Shown one piece after another: positions 1 through 8,377 of a DNA stretch of 64,000 nt. Made by a program: the position numbers and the translations under genes. Location: contig NZ_CP067136.1 in NCBI RefSeq assembly GCF_028553785.1, forward strand, positions 1,832,001 to 1,896,000, read 5' to 3'. Numbering within the stretch: position 1 is the first letter of the stretch; each line of letters starts with the position of its first letter. Source of the DNA: Paracoccus fistulariae. Its GTDB lineage: Bacteria > Pseudomonadota > Alphaproteobacteria > Rhodobacterales > Rhodobacteraceae. Under the pieces are notes generated by a model that saw nothing but the letters and a program-made list of their open reading frames with translations, did not search any database and had not been told where the DNA came from.

Positions 1-492
1 AGGAAGATGATCAGCAGCTATGTCGGAGAGAATGCCGAATTCATGCGGCAATATCTGTCGGGCGAGTTGGAACTGGAATTCAACCCTCAGGGCACGCTGG
101 CCGAGCGCATGCGCGCGGGCGGCGCTGGCATCCCCGGTTTTTATACCAAGACCGGCGTCGGCACGGTGATTGCCGATGGCAAGGAGGTCAAGAATTTCGA
201 TGGTGAGGATTACATTCTGGAACGCGGAATCGTCGCGGATCTGGCGATCGTGAAGGCCTGGAAGGCCGATGACACCGGCAACCTGATCTTCCGCAAGACC
301 GCGCGCAATTTCAACCCGCCCGCGGCCATGTGCGGCAAGATCTGCGTGGCAGAGGTCGAAGAGATCGTCCCGCGCGGCAGCATCGACCCCGATCACATCC
401 ACCTGCCCGGGATCTATGTGCACCGGATCATCCAGGGGCAGCATGAAAAGCGCATCGAACAGCGCACCACTCGCAAGCGTGAGGAGGCTTGA
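1..492 (+). CDS. scoA: 3-oxoacid (succinyl-CoA:acetoacetate) CoA-transferase subunit A, 5' end missing
   Basis: The reading frame is open from the first base of the window, so the gene begins upstream; about 164 residues are visible where the family usually has about 235. It is the alpha subunit of a class I CoA-transferase, which moves CoA between succinyl-CoA and acetoacetate in ketone-body or polyhydroxybutyrate use. Visible family signatures are [11 protein letters not shown] near the left end, [20 protein letters not shown] and [10 protein letters not shown]. The next gene is the beta subunit, whose start lies 2 bases after this stop, as in scoAB operons. The exact acyl substrate cannot be read from sequence, so acetoacetate use is inferred from the family. 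Confidence 0.93.
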   Translation, partial: RKMISSYVGENAEFMRQYLSGELELEFNPQGTLAERMRAGGAGIPGFYTKTGVGTVIADGKEVKNFDGEDYILERGIVADLAIVKAWKADDTGNLIFRKTARNFNPPAAMCGKICVAEVEEIVPRGSIDPDHIHLPGIYVHRIIQGQHEKRIEQRTTRKREEA

Positions 493-494
493 TC

Positions 495-1133
495 ATGGCC
501 GGTGAACAAAAGGGTTGGGACCGCAACCAGATGGCCGCGCGCGCGGCCGAGGAACTGGAAGACGGCATGTATGTGAACCTTGGCATCGGGATTCCGACGC
601 TGGTGGCCAATTATGTCGGCGACAAGGACATCACCCTGCAATCCGAAAACGGCATGCTGGGCATGGGCCCTTTCCCCTATGAGGGCGAAGAGGATGCCGA
701 TCTGATCAACGCGGGCAAGCAGACCATCACCGAACTGGCCCGCACCAGCTATTTCGACAGTGCCACCAGCTTTGCGATGATCCGTGGCGGCAAGATCGCT
801 GCGGCGATTCTGGGGGCCATGGAAGTCGCGGAAAACGGCGATCTGGCGAACTGGATGATTCCGGGCAAGCTGGTCAAGGGCATGGGCGGTGCAATGGATC
901 TGGTCGCCGGCGTCGGCCGCGTGATCGTGGTCATGGATCACACCAACAAGGCCGGTGAATCCAAGGTTCTGAAGGCCTGCACGCTGCCGCTGACCGGCAA
1001 GAATGTGGTCCATCGGATCATTACCAATCTGGGCGTTCTGGATGTCGTCGATGGCGGGCTGAAGATCGTCCAGCTGGCCGATGGCGTGACCGAGGAAGAG
1101 CTGCGCGGCGCGACCGAAGCCACCATCGTCTGA
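495..1133 (+). CDS. scoB: 3-oxoacid CoA-transferase subunit B
   Basis: This is the 212-residue catalytic beta subunit of the CoA-transferase begun by the preceding gene. The sequence LQSENGMLGMGPFPYEGEED contains the SENG motif; its Glu51 is the residue that forms the covalent glutamyl-CoA intermediate in this family. The ATG at 495 is chosen because GAGGAGG at 481-487 lies at normal spacing; a TTG six bases upstream in frame is less likely. Length is normal for the family. After the stop there are about 95 bases before the next gene, which begins an unrelated group. Confidence 0.94.
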   Translation: MAGEQKGWDRNQMAARAAEELEDGMYVNLGIGIPTLVANYVGDKDITLQSENGMLGMGPFPYEGEEDADLINAGKQTITELARTSYFDSATSFAMIRGGKIAAAILGAMEVAENGDLANWMIPGKLVKGMGGAMDLVAGVGRVIVVMDHTNKAGESKVLKACTLPLTGKNVVHRIITNLGVLDVVDGGLKIVQLADGVTEEELRGATEATIV

Positions 1134-1228
1134 TCCGCTGGCATCGAAATGTGGGGCGCAGTCTGCGATGGCGGCTGCGCCCCTCTTTCGTCTTTGCATC
1201 CCGCGCCACGCCGTGGCATCTGTGCCCC

Positions 1229-1831
1229 ATGACCATGAGTTCCGACCAGATTGCCGCCCTGTTTACCCGCCCCGATGGCAGCTTTCTGTGCGCCCGGTGG
1301 GGACGACCCGTCGCGCCGGTGATCTTCGGGCTGGCCGATGAGACGCTGGACATCTTTCGCAGCGTGATCCGGGCGGGCTTTGCCCATGCCGGGCATCCGA
1401 TGGCCGAGACCGATCCCGAAATGGGCAGCAACCTGATGCTGTTCTTCATGCGGGATTGGGACGAGTTGGCGGGCATCCCCGATCTGGAACAGCTGACCGG
1501 GATCCAGGGCCTGCCCGAACGACTGCGGGACAGTCAGGCCGATCAGTATCGCGTCTTTCGCTTCGACGATAACGGCGCGATCCGCGCCTGTCTGGGCTTC
1601 GTGCGCATGACCGGCGCGCTCAGCCAGGCGCATCCCGCGCAACTGGCCGAGGCGCTGACCATGCGCAGCACGCTGACCTTCGCCCGCGATATCACGCCCA
1701 CGCCCGACCTGGCCGCCTTGATCCGCGTGGCCTATGACCCGATCCTGCCTCCCGCCGCCACCGATGCCAGCTATGCGCTGCGGCTGTCGGCGCGGCTTGC
1801 GCAGACAGCGAAGACAGGGCCGGTTCAATGA
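1229..1831 (+). CDS. Conserved-looking protein of unknown function upstream of ybgC
   Basis: This is a 200-residue acidic soluble protein with no signal peptide or membrane segment. I do not recognise a named domain. I start it at the ATG at 1229 (MTMSSDQIAALF) because the 26 upstream in-frame residues are arginine-rich and look non-coding. The stop overlaps the ybgC start by 4 bases (ATGA), so it is translationally coupled to the tol-pal group. The sequence has a compact alpha/beta look (CARWGRPVAPVIFGLADETL, then FRFDDNGAIRACLGFVRM). A role linked to the envelope cluster is only a guess from position. Confidence 0.75.
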   Translation: MTMSSDQIAALFTRPDGSFLCARWGRPVAPVIFGLADETLDIFRSVIRAGFAHAGHPMAETDPEMGSNLMLFFMRDWDELAGIPDLEQLTGIQGLPERLRDSQADQYRVFRFDDNGAIRACLGFVRMTGALSQAHPAQLAEALTMRSTLTFARDITPTPDLAALIRVAYDPILPPAATDASYALRLSARLAQTAKTGPVQ

Positions 1832-2223
1832 GCCACAGCTTGCCCCTCCGCGTCTATTACGAAGATACCGATCTTGCCGGGATCGTCTATTACGCCAATT
1901 ACCTGAAATTCATCGAGCGTGGCCGGTCGGAATGGCTGCGCGATCTGGGCATCGATCAGCGCCGGATGAAGGATGAGGGAGGTCAGGTCTTTGCCGTCCG
2001 CCGGGTCGAGGCCGACTACCTGCGTCCGGCCGTTTTCGATGACCTGCTGGAGGTGACGACCGCTCTGGCGCAGATGACCCCTGCCCGCATCGTCGTGGAT
2101 CAGGCGGTCAGGCGCGGCGGGCAGGTGCTTTTCACCGCCCGCGTCACGATTGCCTGCCTTGATGCCAATGGCCGCCCGACCCGCATCCCGGCCATCGTCG
2201 CCCGCGCCATCGCGCAAAACTGA
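1828..2223 (+). CDS. ybgC: Tol-Pal-associated acyl-CoA thioesterase
   Basis: This 131-residue hotdog-fold thioesterase is the usual first gene of tol-pal operons. It hydrolyses acyl-CoA or acyl-ACP in the cytoplasm near the inner membrane. The active-site signature is YYEDTDLAGIVYYANYLKFI at residues 10-29, where the acidic residue of the DxDxxG stretch (Asp13/Asp15) is catalytic in the family. Length is normal. It overlaps the preceding unknown gene by 4 bases. A 187-bp gap separates it from tolQ, so tolQRAB may also have its own promoter there; I could not pick out a convincing -35/-10 pair. Confidence 0.93.
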   Translation: MSHSLPLRVYYEDTDLAGIVYYANYLKFIERGRSEWLRDLGIDQRRMKDEGGQVFAVRRVEADYLRPAVFDDLLEVTTALAQMTPARIVVDQAVRRGGQVLFTARVTIACLDANGRPTRIPAIVARAIAQN

Positions 2224-2410
2224 GTCATTTCTGCCGCACCTGATGCGCCGAAACCCGCAAAGCGCGGCGTTCCCCGAAAAGTGACTGCATTGTGTTGCGG
2301 CGGGGGGCTGCATCCTCTGATACAGAAGGTTTAGAAGGCCAGCGGTCCGAGCCGCGATAATCGGCCCGAAACGCCCGGGACAGGGCAGGATGATGATGAG
2401 GCAGTGACAT

Positions 2411-3103
2411 ATGGAACCGATTCAGGCCGCGCAGGCCGTTGATTTCTCGCTGATGGCGCTTTTCACCCGCGCCTCGCTGACCGTGCAGATCGTGATGGTG
2501 ATCCTGATCATCGCCTCGGTCTGGGGCTGGGCGATCATCATCCGGAAATTCCTGACCTTCGCCAATGCCCGCCGCGAAGCGGCACGGTTCGACCGCGCCT
2601 TCTGGTCGGGCGAGCCTCTGGACGATCTCTATGACCGTCTGGGCGAAAACCCCAAGGGCGCCAGCGAGCGGATCTTTGCTGCCGGAATGACCGAATGGCG
2701 CCGCAGCCACCGCGAGGATGGCAAGCTGATCCCGGGCGGTCTGCAGCGCATCGACCGCGCCATGAATGTGGCGATCCAACGCGAAGAAGCCCGCCTGTTC
2801 CGTGGCCTGTCCTTCCTGGCCACCGTCGGCTCGACCGCGCCGTTTATCGGCCTTTTCGGGACAGTCTGGGGCATCAAGACCGCCTTCGAAGGCATCGCCA
2901 TGTCGCAAGATACCAGCCTTGCCGTCGTCGCCCCCGGCATTGCCGAGGCGCTGCTGGCCACCGCGCTTGGCCTGCTGGCCGCAATTCCGGCGGTGATCTT
3001 CTACAACAAGCTGTCGGGCGATGCGGAACGTATCGTCGGCAATTGGGAAGCCTTCGCCGACGAATTCTCGACCCTGCTGTCGCGTCAACTGGACGAGGCA
3101 TAA
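2411..3103 (+). CDS. tolQ: Tol-Pal system inner-membrane proton-channel protein TolQ
   Basis: TolQ (230 residues) forms, with TolR, the proton-driven motor that energises TolA and helps outer-membrane constriction during division. It is homologous to ExbB and MotA. Three hydrophobic segments are visible at about residues 12-42, 129-160 and 174-204, the last two containing the conserved GSTAPFIGLFGTVWGI and EALLATALGLLAAIPAV stretches. The start ATG at 2411 follows GATGAGG. tolR begins 3 bases after the stop, so the two are co-translated. Confidence 0.96.
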   Translation: MEPIQAAQAVDFSLMALFTRASLTVQIVMVILIIASVWGWAIIIRKFLTFANARREAARFDRAFWSGEPLDDLYDRLGENPKGASERIFAAGMTEWRRSHREDGKLIPGGLQRIDRAMNVAIQREEARLFRGLSFLATVGSTAPFIGLFGTVWGIKTAFEGIAMSQDTSLAVVAPGIAEALLATALGLLAAIPAVIFYNKLSGDAERIVGNWEAFADEFSTLLSRQLDEA

Positions 3104-3106
3104 GCC

Positions 3107-3562
3107 ATGGCCTCGTCAGTCGTCAAAAGGGTCAACAGAAAGGGTCGCGGGCGTCGGCGCAACGCGCCCATGTCCGAAATCAACGTGACGCCCTTTGTCG
3201 ATGTCATGCTGGTGCTGCTGGTGATTTTCATGGTCGCCGCGCCGCTGATGACGGCGGGCATTCCGCTGAACCTGCCGGAAACCGCCGCCACCGCCGTCCC
3301 TTCGGAGTCGGAAGAACCGCTGGTCGTGTCGATCCCGGCCGAGGGTGAGATCACGGTGATGAACACCCCGGTGGCGGAATCGCAGATCGTCAGCCAGGTG
3401 CAGGTCGTTCTGGCCAATCGTCAAAGCGAACGTGTGTTCCTGCGCGCGGATGGCGCCCTGCCCTATGCCCGCGTGGTGCAGGTCATGGGCGCGCTGAACG
3501 CCGCCGGTCTGACAGATATCGTGCTGGTTACCGAGACCGGTGGCCCGCGCATGGATGAGTGA
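3107..3562 (+). CDS. tolR: Tol-Pal system protein TolR
   Basis: TolR (151 residues) is the single-span partner of TolQ. After a basic cytoplasmic N-terminus (KGRGRRRNAPMSEINVTPFV) comes one transmembrane helix at about residues 30-50. Asp32 at the start of that helix (FVDVMLVLLVIFMV) is the proton-carrying aspartate of the ExbD/TolR family. The remainder is the periplasmic domain. The gene is spaced 3 bases from both tolQ and tolA, a tight operon arrangement. Confidence 0.95.
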   Translation: MASSVVKRVNRKGRGRRRNAPMSEINVTPFVDVMLVLLVIFMVAAPLMTAGIPLNLPETAATAVPSESEEPLVVSIPAEGEITVMNTPVAESQIVSQVQVVLANRQSERVFLRADGALPYARVVQVMGALNAAGLTDIVLVTETGGPRMDE

Positions 3563-3565
3563 TCA

Positions 3566-5482
3566 ATGGAAGATCGCGAGCGCCGCATAGGTTGGTGGAT
3601 CTCGGGCATCGCGCATCTGGCGCTGCTGCTCTGGGCGATTCTGGGCGGCGTCTTTTTCCGGCCGCAGGCCCCGGCCACGCTGCGCTCGACCAACGTCTCG
3701 ACCATCAGCGGCGCCGAATTCGAGGCCCTGGCCGCCGCCTCGCGCGGGGCCGGGCCGGTGGATGCGGATGCGACGGCTGTGGCGACCATGTCCGAACCCG
3801 TGGTCGAGGACGATGCGGGCAGCAACCCGGCCTCGACCAGTGCCCCCGATCCCGAAGCCGAGGCGCAGCAGCTGGCGCAGCCCGATGCGACCGATGCCGG
3901 ACCTGATCTCAGCGATTTTGCCGAGGATGCGCCGGTTTCGGTTGCCACGGACCTGCCCAACGCGACCGACAACCAGCCCGACAGCCGCGATGTGACGCCT
4001 GACAGCCCGGCGCAGGCGCAGGCCCCCGCGCCCGAAGCCCAGCCCGCGCAGCCGCAGGTGCCGCAAACCGATCAGGCCGCAGCGCCGGTCGCGCCACGCT
4101 CTGCCCTGGCGCTGGACCAGTCGGCCACGCCTCGTCAGCGCCCGGATGGTCTGGTCGAGAATTATCGTGCCCGGATCGCCGCGCAAGAGGCCGCGCAGCG
4201 CGCCGCCGCAGAAGCTGCACAGGCGGCGCGAGAGGCCGCAGAGGCTGCCGAAGAACAGCGCCTGACAGCCGAGCGCGAGGCCGCAGAAGAGGCCCGCCGC
4301 GCCGCCGCCGCACGCGAGGAAGCACGCCGACAGGCCGAGGCAGAGGCCGCCGCAGCGGAAGAACGCCGGGCCGAGGAAGCCCGCGCCGAGGAACGCCGCG
4401 CCGCAGCCGAGCGTGAAGCCGCAGAACGCGAACGCCGCGCGCAGGCCGAGGCTGAACGCGCTGAACGTCAGGCCGAAGAAGAACGTCGAGAGGCCGCCCG
4501 TCGCGAGGCCGAACAGGCCGAGCGGGAACGCCGCGAAGCGGAGGCCCGTGAAGCTGAAGAGCGTCGCGCTGCCGAGGCTGAACGCCGCGCCGAAGAAGAA
4601 CGGCGCGCCGCAGCGGAAGAAGCCGAGCGGCAGGAGGCCGAGCGCGCCGAAGCCGCCCGCCGCGAGGCAGAGCGTGCAGAAGCCGAGCGTCAGGCCGCAG
4701 CGGAACGTGAGGCTGCCGAACGTGAAGCCGCCGAACGGGCCGAGCGCGAGGCCGAGGAACGCCGCGCCGCTGCAGCCCGCGAGGCAGCGGAACGCGAGGC
4801 AGCGGAACGCGAGGCAGCGGAACGCGAGGCGGCCGAGCGTCGCGCGCTGGAACAGGCCCTGCGTGAGGCGCAGGGCACGGCGGGGGCCGAGGGTGCGGAT
4901 ACCGCCTCGACCGGCAGCGCGGATGGTGGCAGCAGCCAGACCATCGAAGGGGGCAGCGGTGCCTCGGCCGCGCAGGATCCGCTGGCCGCTGCGCTGGCGG
5001 GTGCCATGGCGGGTGCCGAAAACGGCGACAGCGCCCCTGCCGATCCCGGCGTGATGCAACTCTTGCCCTCGCCCATCCAGCCGATCCCCCTGCCCGACCC
5101 GGCACAGCAACGGCCCGGCGACGACATCCACGGCATGAATAACAGCGGCCCGCGCAGCGCGCCGCTGTCGCTGGCTGAAAAGGACGCGTTGCGCGTTGCC
5201 CTGGGCGACCGCTGGAATGTCGGCGCACTGTCGGCCGAGGGGTTGCAGATGCATATCTCCGTCGCCTTCGACATCGCCCGAAATGGTCGCCCCGATCCTG
5301 ACAGCATCAGGCTGGTCGATCATCGCAACGGCTCGGACGCCGCCGCGCGGCAGGCCTTCGAGGTGGCCCGCCGTGGCATCATCATGAGCGGCATGGATGG
5401 CCTGCCGCTGCCCCCCGCGAAATACGACCGCTGGCGCAATGTCGTGGTCGGTTTCAGCGCTCAGGGCATCCAGATAGAATGA
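3566..5482 (+). CDS. tolA: TolA: envelope-spanning protein linking TolQR to Pal/TolB
   Basis: TolA has 638 residues, well above the roughly 420 of E. coli TolA. The order is: one N-terminal transmembrane helix (about residues 12-32, SGIAHLALLLWAILGGVFF), an acidic Pro/Ala/Asp-rich linker to about 190, a very long Ala/Glu/Arg helix from about 205 to 430 dominated by AEREAAERE-type repeats, a Gly/Ser/Ala linker, and a globular C-terminal domain from about 533 (LSLAEKDALRVALGDRWNVG) that would contact TolB/Pal. The extra length is nearly all in the helical rod. A 15-bp tandem repeat near 4781 suggests the rod grows by slippage. The function is known from the family; the rod length effect is inferred. 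Confidence 0.93.
   Translation: MEDRERRIGWWISGIAHLALLLWAILGGVFFRPQAPATLRSTNVSTISGAEFEALAAASRGAGPVDADATAVATMSEPVVEDDAGSNPASTSAPDPEAEAQQLAQPDATDAGPDLSDFAEDAPVSVATDLPNATDNQPDSRDVTPDSPAQAQAPAPEAQPAQPQVPQTDQAAAPVAPRSALALDQSATPRQRPDGLVENYRARIAAQEAAQRAAAEAAQAAREAAEAAEEQRLTAEREAAEEARRAAAAREEARRQAEAEAAAAEERRAEEARAEERRAAAEREAAERERRAQAEAERAERQAEEERREAARREAEQAERERREAEAREAEERRAAEAERRAEEERRAAAEEAERQEAERAEAARREAERAEAERQAAAEREAAEREAAERAEREAEERRAAAAREAAEREAAEREAAEREAAERRALEQALREAQGTAGAEGADTASTGSADGGSSQTIEGGSGASAAQDPLAAALAGAMAGAENGDSAPADPGVMQLLPSPIQPIPLPDPAQQRPGDDIHGMNNSGPRSAPLSLAEKDALRVALGDRWNVGALSAEGLQMHISVAFDIARNGRPDPDSIRLVDHRNGSDAAARQAFEVARRGIIMSGMDGLPLPPAKYDRWRNVVVGFSAQGIQIE
4781..4825 (+). repeat. Three perfect 15-bp tandem repeats inside tolA
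   Basis: The unit GAGGCAGCGGAACGC occurs three times in perfect tandem and a fourth, diverged copy begins at 4826. Each unit encodes Glu-Ala-Ala-Glu-Arg, keeping the frame and the heptad-poor, charged helix. The perfect DNA identity, where synonymous change would be tolerated, points to recent slippage or duplication. Confidence 0.9.
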
Positions 5483-5547
5483 GCGCAGAGACAGAATGAA
5501 CAGGCGCGCCGCCCCCCGGCCGCCCCCGACGAGGTAGAGAGGAACTT

Positions 5548-6870
5548 ATGTTTCGCAGCCTGACCCTGACCCTTTCGCTGGCCCTTGCCGGTGCCGTCGC
5601 GCTTCCCGCCCTGCCTGCCCTGGCGCAGAACGGGCCGCTGCGCATTGAAATCACCGATGGCGTGGTCGAAGCCATGCCCATCGCCATCCCCAGCTTTTTC
5701 GGCGATCCCGAGATTGCGCGGAAGGTGCGCGATGTGGTGGCCGCCGACCTGACCGGGACCGGACTTTTCAAAGAGATCCCTGCCGATGGGCTGGCGGCGG
5801 CTCCGGGCAGCTTCGCCGAATCCATTGCCTATGAGGATTGGCGCGCGGTCAACGCGCAGGCGCTGGTCACCGCCGAGGTCACCGGATCGGGCGATAATAT
5901 CAGCGTCAAGTTCCGCCTCTACGACGTCTTTGCCGGGCGCCCGCAGGGGGATGGCATGCAATTCGATGCCCGCGCCTCGGACTGGCGGCGGGCGGCCCAC
6001 AAGATCGCCGATCAGATCTATACCCGGCTGACCGGCGAGCAGCCCTATTTCGACAGCCGCGTGGCCTTTGTGCAGGAAACCGGCCCCAAGAATGCCCGGA
6101 TCAAGCGCGTCGGGGTGATGGATTACGACGGCGCGAATATCCTGTGGATGACCGACAGTTCCTCGCTGGTTCTGGCGCCGCAATTTTCCGGCGATGGCCG
6201 TCAGTTGGTCTATACCAGCTTTGACAGCGGCTTTCCGCAGGTGCGGGTGATGGACGTGGCCACGGTCACCTCGCGCGCGGTGACGCAGGGGGCGGACAGC
6301 ATGGCCTTTTCCCCGCGGTTCAGCCGTGATGGCCGCTGGATCGCCTATTCGCTGGAAAACGGCGGCAATACCGATATCTGGCTGATGGATGCGGCGACCG
6401 GCGCACAGCGGCAATTGACCGATGCGCCCTCGATCGAGACCTCGCCCAGCTTCAGCCCGGACGGGCGGCAGATCGTCTTTGAATCCGACCGATCGGGCGC
6501 GCCCCAGCTTTACGTCATGGGGATCGAGGGGGGTGAGCCGACCCGGATCAGCTTTGGCGACGGGCGCTATGGCTCTCCGGCATGGTCGCCCAAGGGCGAT
6601 CTGATCGCCTTTACCAAGCAGCTGGGAGAGCGGTTCCATATCGCGACCATGCGGACCGATGGATCGGGTGAGAAAAACTTGACCGAATCCTTTCTTGACG
6701 AAAGCCCGACCTGGGCCCCCAATGGCCGCGTCGTGATGTTTACGCGGGTGACACCCGGTGGAAATGGTCAACCGCGTCTGCATTCTGTAGATATTACGGG
6801 CCGCAACATGCGCCCGTTAAAGCTTGACTTTGCGGCCTCGGACCCGTCTTGGGGTCCGGTAATGCCGTAA
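5548..6870 (+). CDS. tolB: Tol-Pal system periplasmic beta-propeller TolB
   Basis: TolB (440 residues) is exported to the periplasm and binds Pal and TolA. A signal peptide covers about residues 1-26 with a predicted cut after LPALA. An N-terminal domain (about 30-160) is followed by a six-bladed propeller whose WD40-like repeats are visible as FSPDGRQIVFESDRSG and FSRDGRWIAYSLENGG. Length matches the family. It lies 65 bases after tolA and 39 bases before pal. Confidence 0.96.
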   Translation: MFRSLTLTLSLALAGAVALPALPALAQNGPLRIEITDGVVEAMPIAIPSFFGDPEIARKVRDVVAADLTGTGLFKEIPADGLAAAPGSFAESIAYEDWRAVNAQALVTAEVTGSGDNISVKFRLYDVFAGRPQGDGMQFDARASDWRRAAHKIADQIYTRLTGEQPYFDSRVAFVQETGPKNARIKRVGVMDYDGANILWMTDSSSLVLAPQFSGDGRQLVYTSFDSGFPQVRVMDVATVTSRAVTQGADSMAFSPRFSRDGRWIAYSLENGGNTDIWLMDAATGAQRQLTDAPSIETSPSFSPDGRQIVFESDRSGAPQLYVMGIEGGEPTRISFGDGRYGSPAWSPKGDLIAFTKQLGERFHIATMRTDGSGEKNLTESFLDESPTWAPNGRVVMFTRVTPGGNGQPRLHSVDITGRNMRPLKLDFAASDPSWGPVMP

Positions 6871-6909
6871 GTAACCCGTTGACGCGTACAGCCCCCAAAG
6901 GATGCCGCG

Positions 6910-7446
6910 ATGAATATCTGGATGAAATCCGCCTCTGCCATCTGCCTGCTGGCCCTTGCCGCCTGCGCGCAGCCCGCGACCCAAACGACGCAGCAAGTGA
7001 TTGACCCCTATGCGAATCTTGGAAATGGGGCCGTCTATCAGGGCAATCTTTCCGGCGGCACTCTGGGGTCAGAGGCGACGGCGCAATATTTCAACAGTCA
7101 GGTTGGCAATACGGTGCTGTTTGCCGCGAACCAGACCACGCTGACCGGCGACGCCCGCGCAATTCTGGCCCGTCAGGCAGGCTGGCTGAAACAGCACGGC
7201 ACCTTCAGCGCCGTGGTTCAGGGCCATGCCGAGGAAACCGGCACCCGCGAATATAACCTTGCGCTTGGCGCGCGCCGCGCCAGCGCGGTGCAGGAATATC
7301 TGGTCTCTCAAGGGGTCGAGGCCGGGCGCATCCGCACGCTCAGCTTTGGCAAGGAACGCCCGGTCGAGGTCTGCTCGGACGAGGCGTGCTATGCCAAAAA
7401 CCGCCGCGCCGTCACCGTGGTCAGCGAAACCGGGGTCGGATCATGA
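6910..7446 (+). CDS. pal: Peptidoglycan-associated lipoprotein Pal
   Basis: Pal (178 residues) is an outer-membrane lipoprotein that binds peptidoglycan and TolB. The lipobox is LAAC with Cys19 as the lipidated residue. The OmpA-like domain covers about residues 65-178, with the peptidoglycan-binding stretch GHAEETGTREYNLALGARRA; the usual Asp-Glu-Arg of GHADERG is Glu-Glu-Thr here, a mild variation. Its stop overlaps the start of cpoB (ATGA). Confidence 0.95.
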   Translation: MNIWMKSASAICLLALAACAQPATQTTQQVIDPYANLGNGAVYQGNLSGGTLGSEATAQYFNSQVGNTVLFAANQTTLTGDARAILARQAGWLKQHGTFSAVVQGHAEETGTREYNLALGARRASAVQEYLVSQGVEAGRIRTLSFGKERPVEVCSDEACYAKNRRAVTVVSETGVGS

Positions 7447-8372
7447 TCAGACGGACCATTGCCGCCGCCTCACTTGCCGCGCTGATGGTCCTGCCGGGCA
7501 TCGCCAGCGCCGATAACGCGAACTTGGCCGACCTGCGCGCCGATCTGGATCTGCTGCGCGGCGATGTACAACAGTTGCGGCGCGAGCTGGTGGCGTCGGG
7601 CGCGGCCGGTTATCAGGCTGCCGGGGGCGATGCGGCCATCGACCGGATGAATAATCTGGAACAGCAACTGGCCCGCGTCACCAACCAGACCGAACAGTTG
7701 CAGAACCGCATCAACCGCATCGTGCAGGATGGCAACCGCCGCGTCGCCGATATCGAATTCCGCCTGTGCGAGATGGATGAAAGCTGCGATCTGGCGGCGC
7801 TGACGACGCAGGATCTGGGCGGCCCTTCGGCGGGCGGTGTCAGCCATGTCGCGCCGGTGATCGCCCCTCCGCTGGAGAATTCGAAGGCGGCAACCGCGTC
7901 CGAACAGGCGGATTTCGACGCCGCCGCCAAGGTCATGGCAAATGGCGATTTCCGCCGCGCCGCGCAGATGTTCGGCGATGTGGCCGAAACCCATGCCGGC
8001 GGCCCGCTGACCGCCGAGGCGCTGTTCCTGCGCGGGGCATCGCTGGACAGCGCGGGCGATCACAAGGGCGCGGCGGCCGCATGGCTGGAAGGCTTCGCCG
8101 CCGATCCCGACGGCGCCCGCGCGGCTGAAAGCCTGTTGGGTATCGCACGAGTCATCGCCGATAATGACGACCCCGTGGCGGCCTGTCTGTATCTGGCCGA
8201 GATCCCGGCCCGCTTTCCCGGCAGCGCATCGGCCACCGAGGCCGAAACCCGGATGAGCAGGCTGGCCTGCGGCAGCAACGATCTGACCATGCCGACCGGC
8301 AGCCACCCATTCGATCCGGCAGCAAGTGGGATGGACCCGGAAGCGACGGCGGATCTGGCCGAACATAATTAA
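7443..8372 (+). CDS. cpoB: Cell-division coordinator CpoB / YbgF
   Basis: This 309-residue periplasmic protein coordinates peptidoglycan synthesis with Tol-Pal constriction in E. coli. I use the ATG at 7443, which overlaps the pal stop and begins a clean signal peptide (MIRRTIAAASLAALMVLPGIASA). After it come a coiled coil (about residues 25-100, LRADLDLLRGDVQQLRREL) and a C-terminal TPR region from about 165 (FDAAAKVMANGDFRRAAQMF). It is the last gene of the tol-pal group; tilS starts 5 bases later. Confidence 0.92.
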   Translation: MIRRTIAAASLAALMVLPGIASADNANLADLRADLDLLRGDVQQLRRELVASGAAGYQAAGGDAAIDRMNNLEQQLARVTNQTEQLQNRINRIVQDGNRRVADIEFRLCEMDESCDLAALTTQDLGGPSAGGVSHVAPVIAPPLENSKAATASEQADFDAAAKVMANGDFRRAAQMFGDVAETHAGGPLTAEALFLRGASLDSAGDHKGAAAAWLEGFAADPDGARAAESLLGIARVIADNDDPVAACLYLAEIPARFPGSASATEAETRMSRLACGSNDLTMPTGSHPFDPAASGMDPEATADLAEHN

Positions 8373-8377
8373 GGCCA

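Noticed and set aside
4200..4860. Repeats in tolA considered as a CRISPR or minisatellite array
   Set aside because: The repeats are in frame, encode the Ala/Glu/Arg rod, have no unique spacers and no cas genes nearby.
3563..5323. A minus-strand open frame of about 586 codons opposite tolA
   Set aside because: Its Leu/Gly/Phe repeats mirror the Ala/Glu/Arg codons of the TolA rod; it is a compositional artefact.
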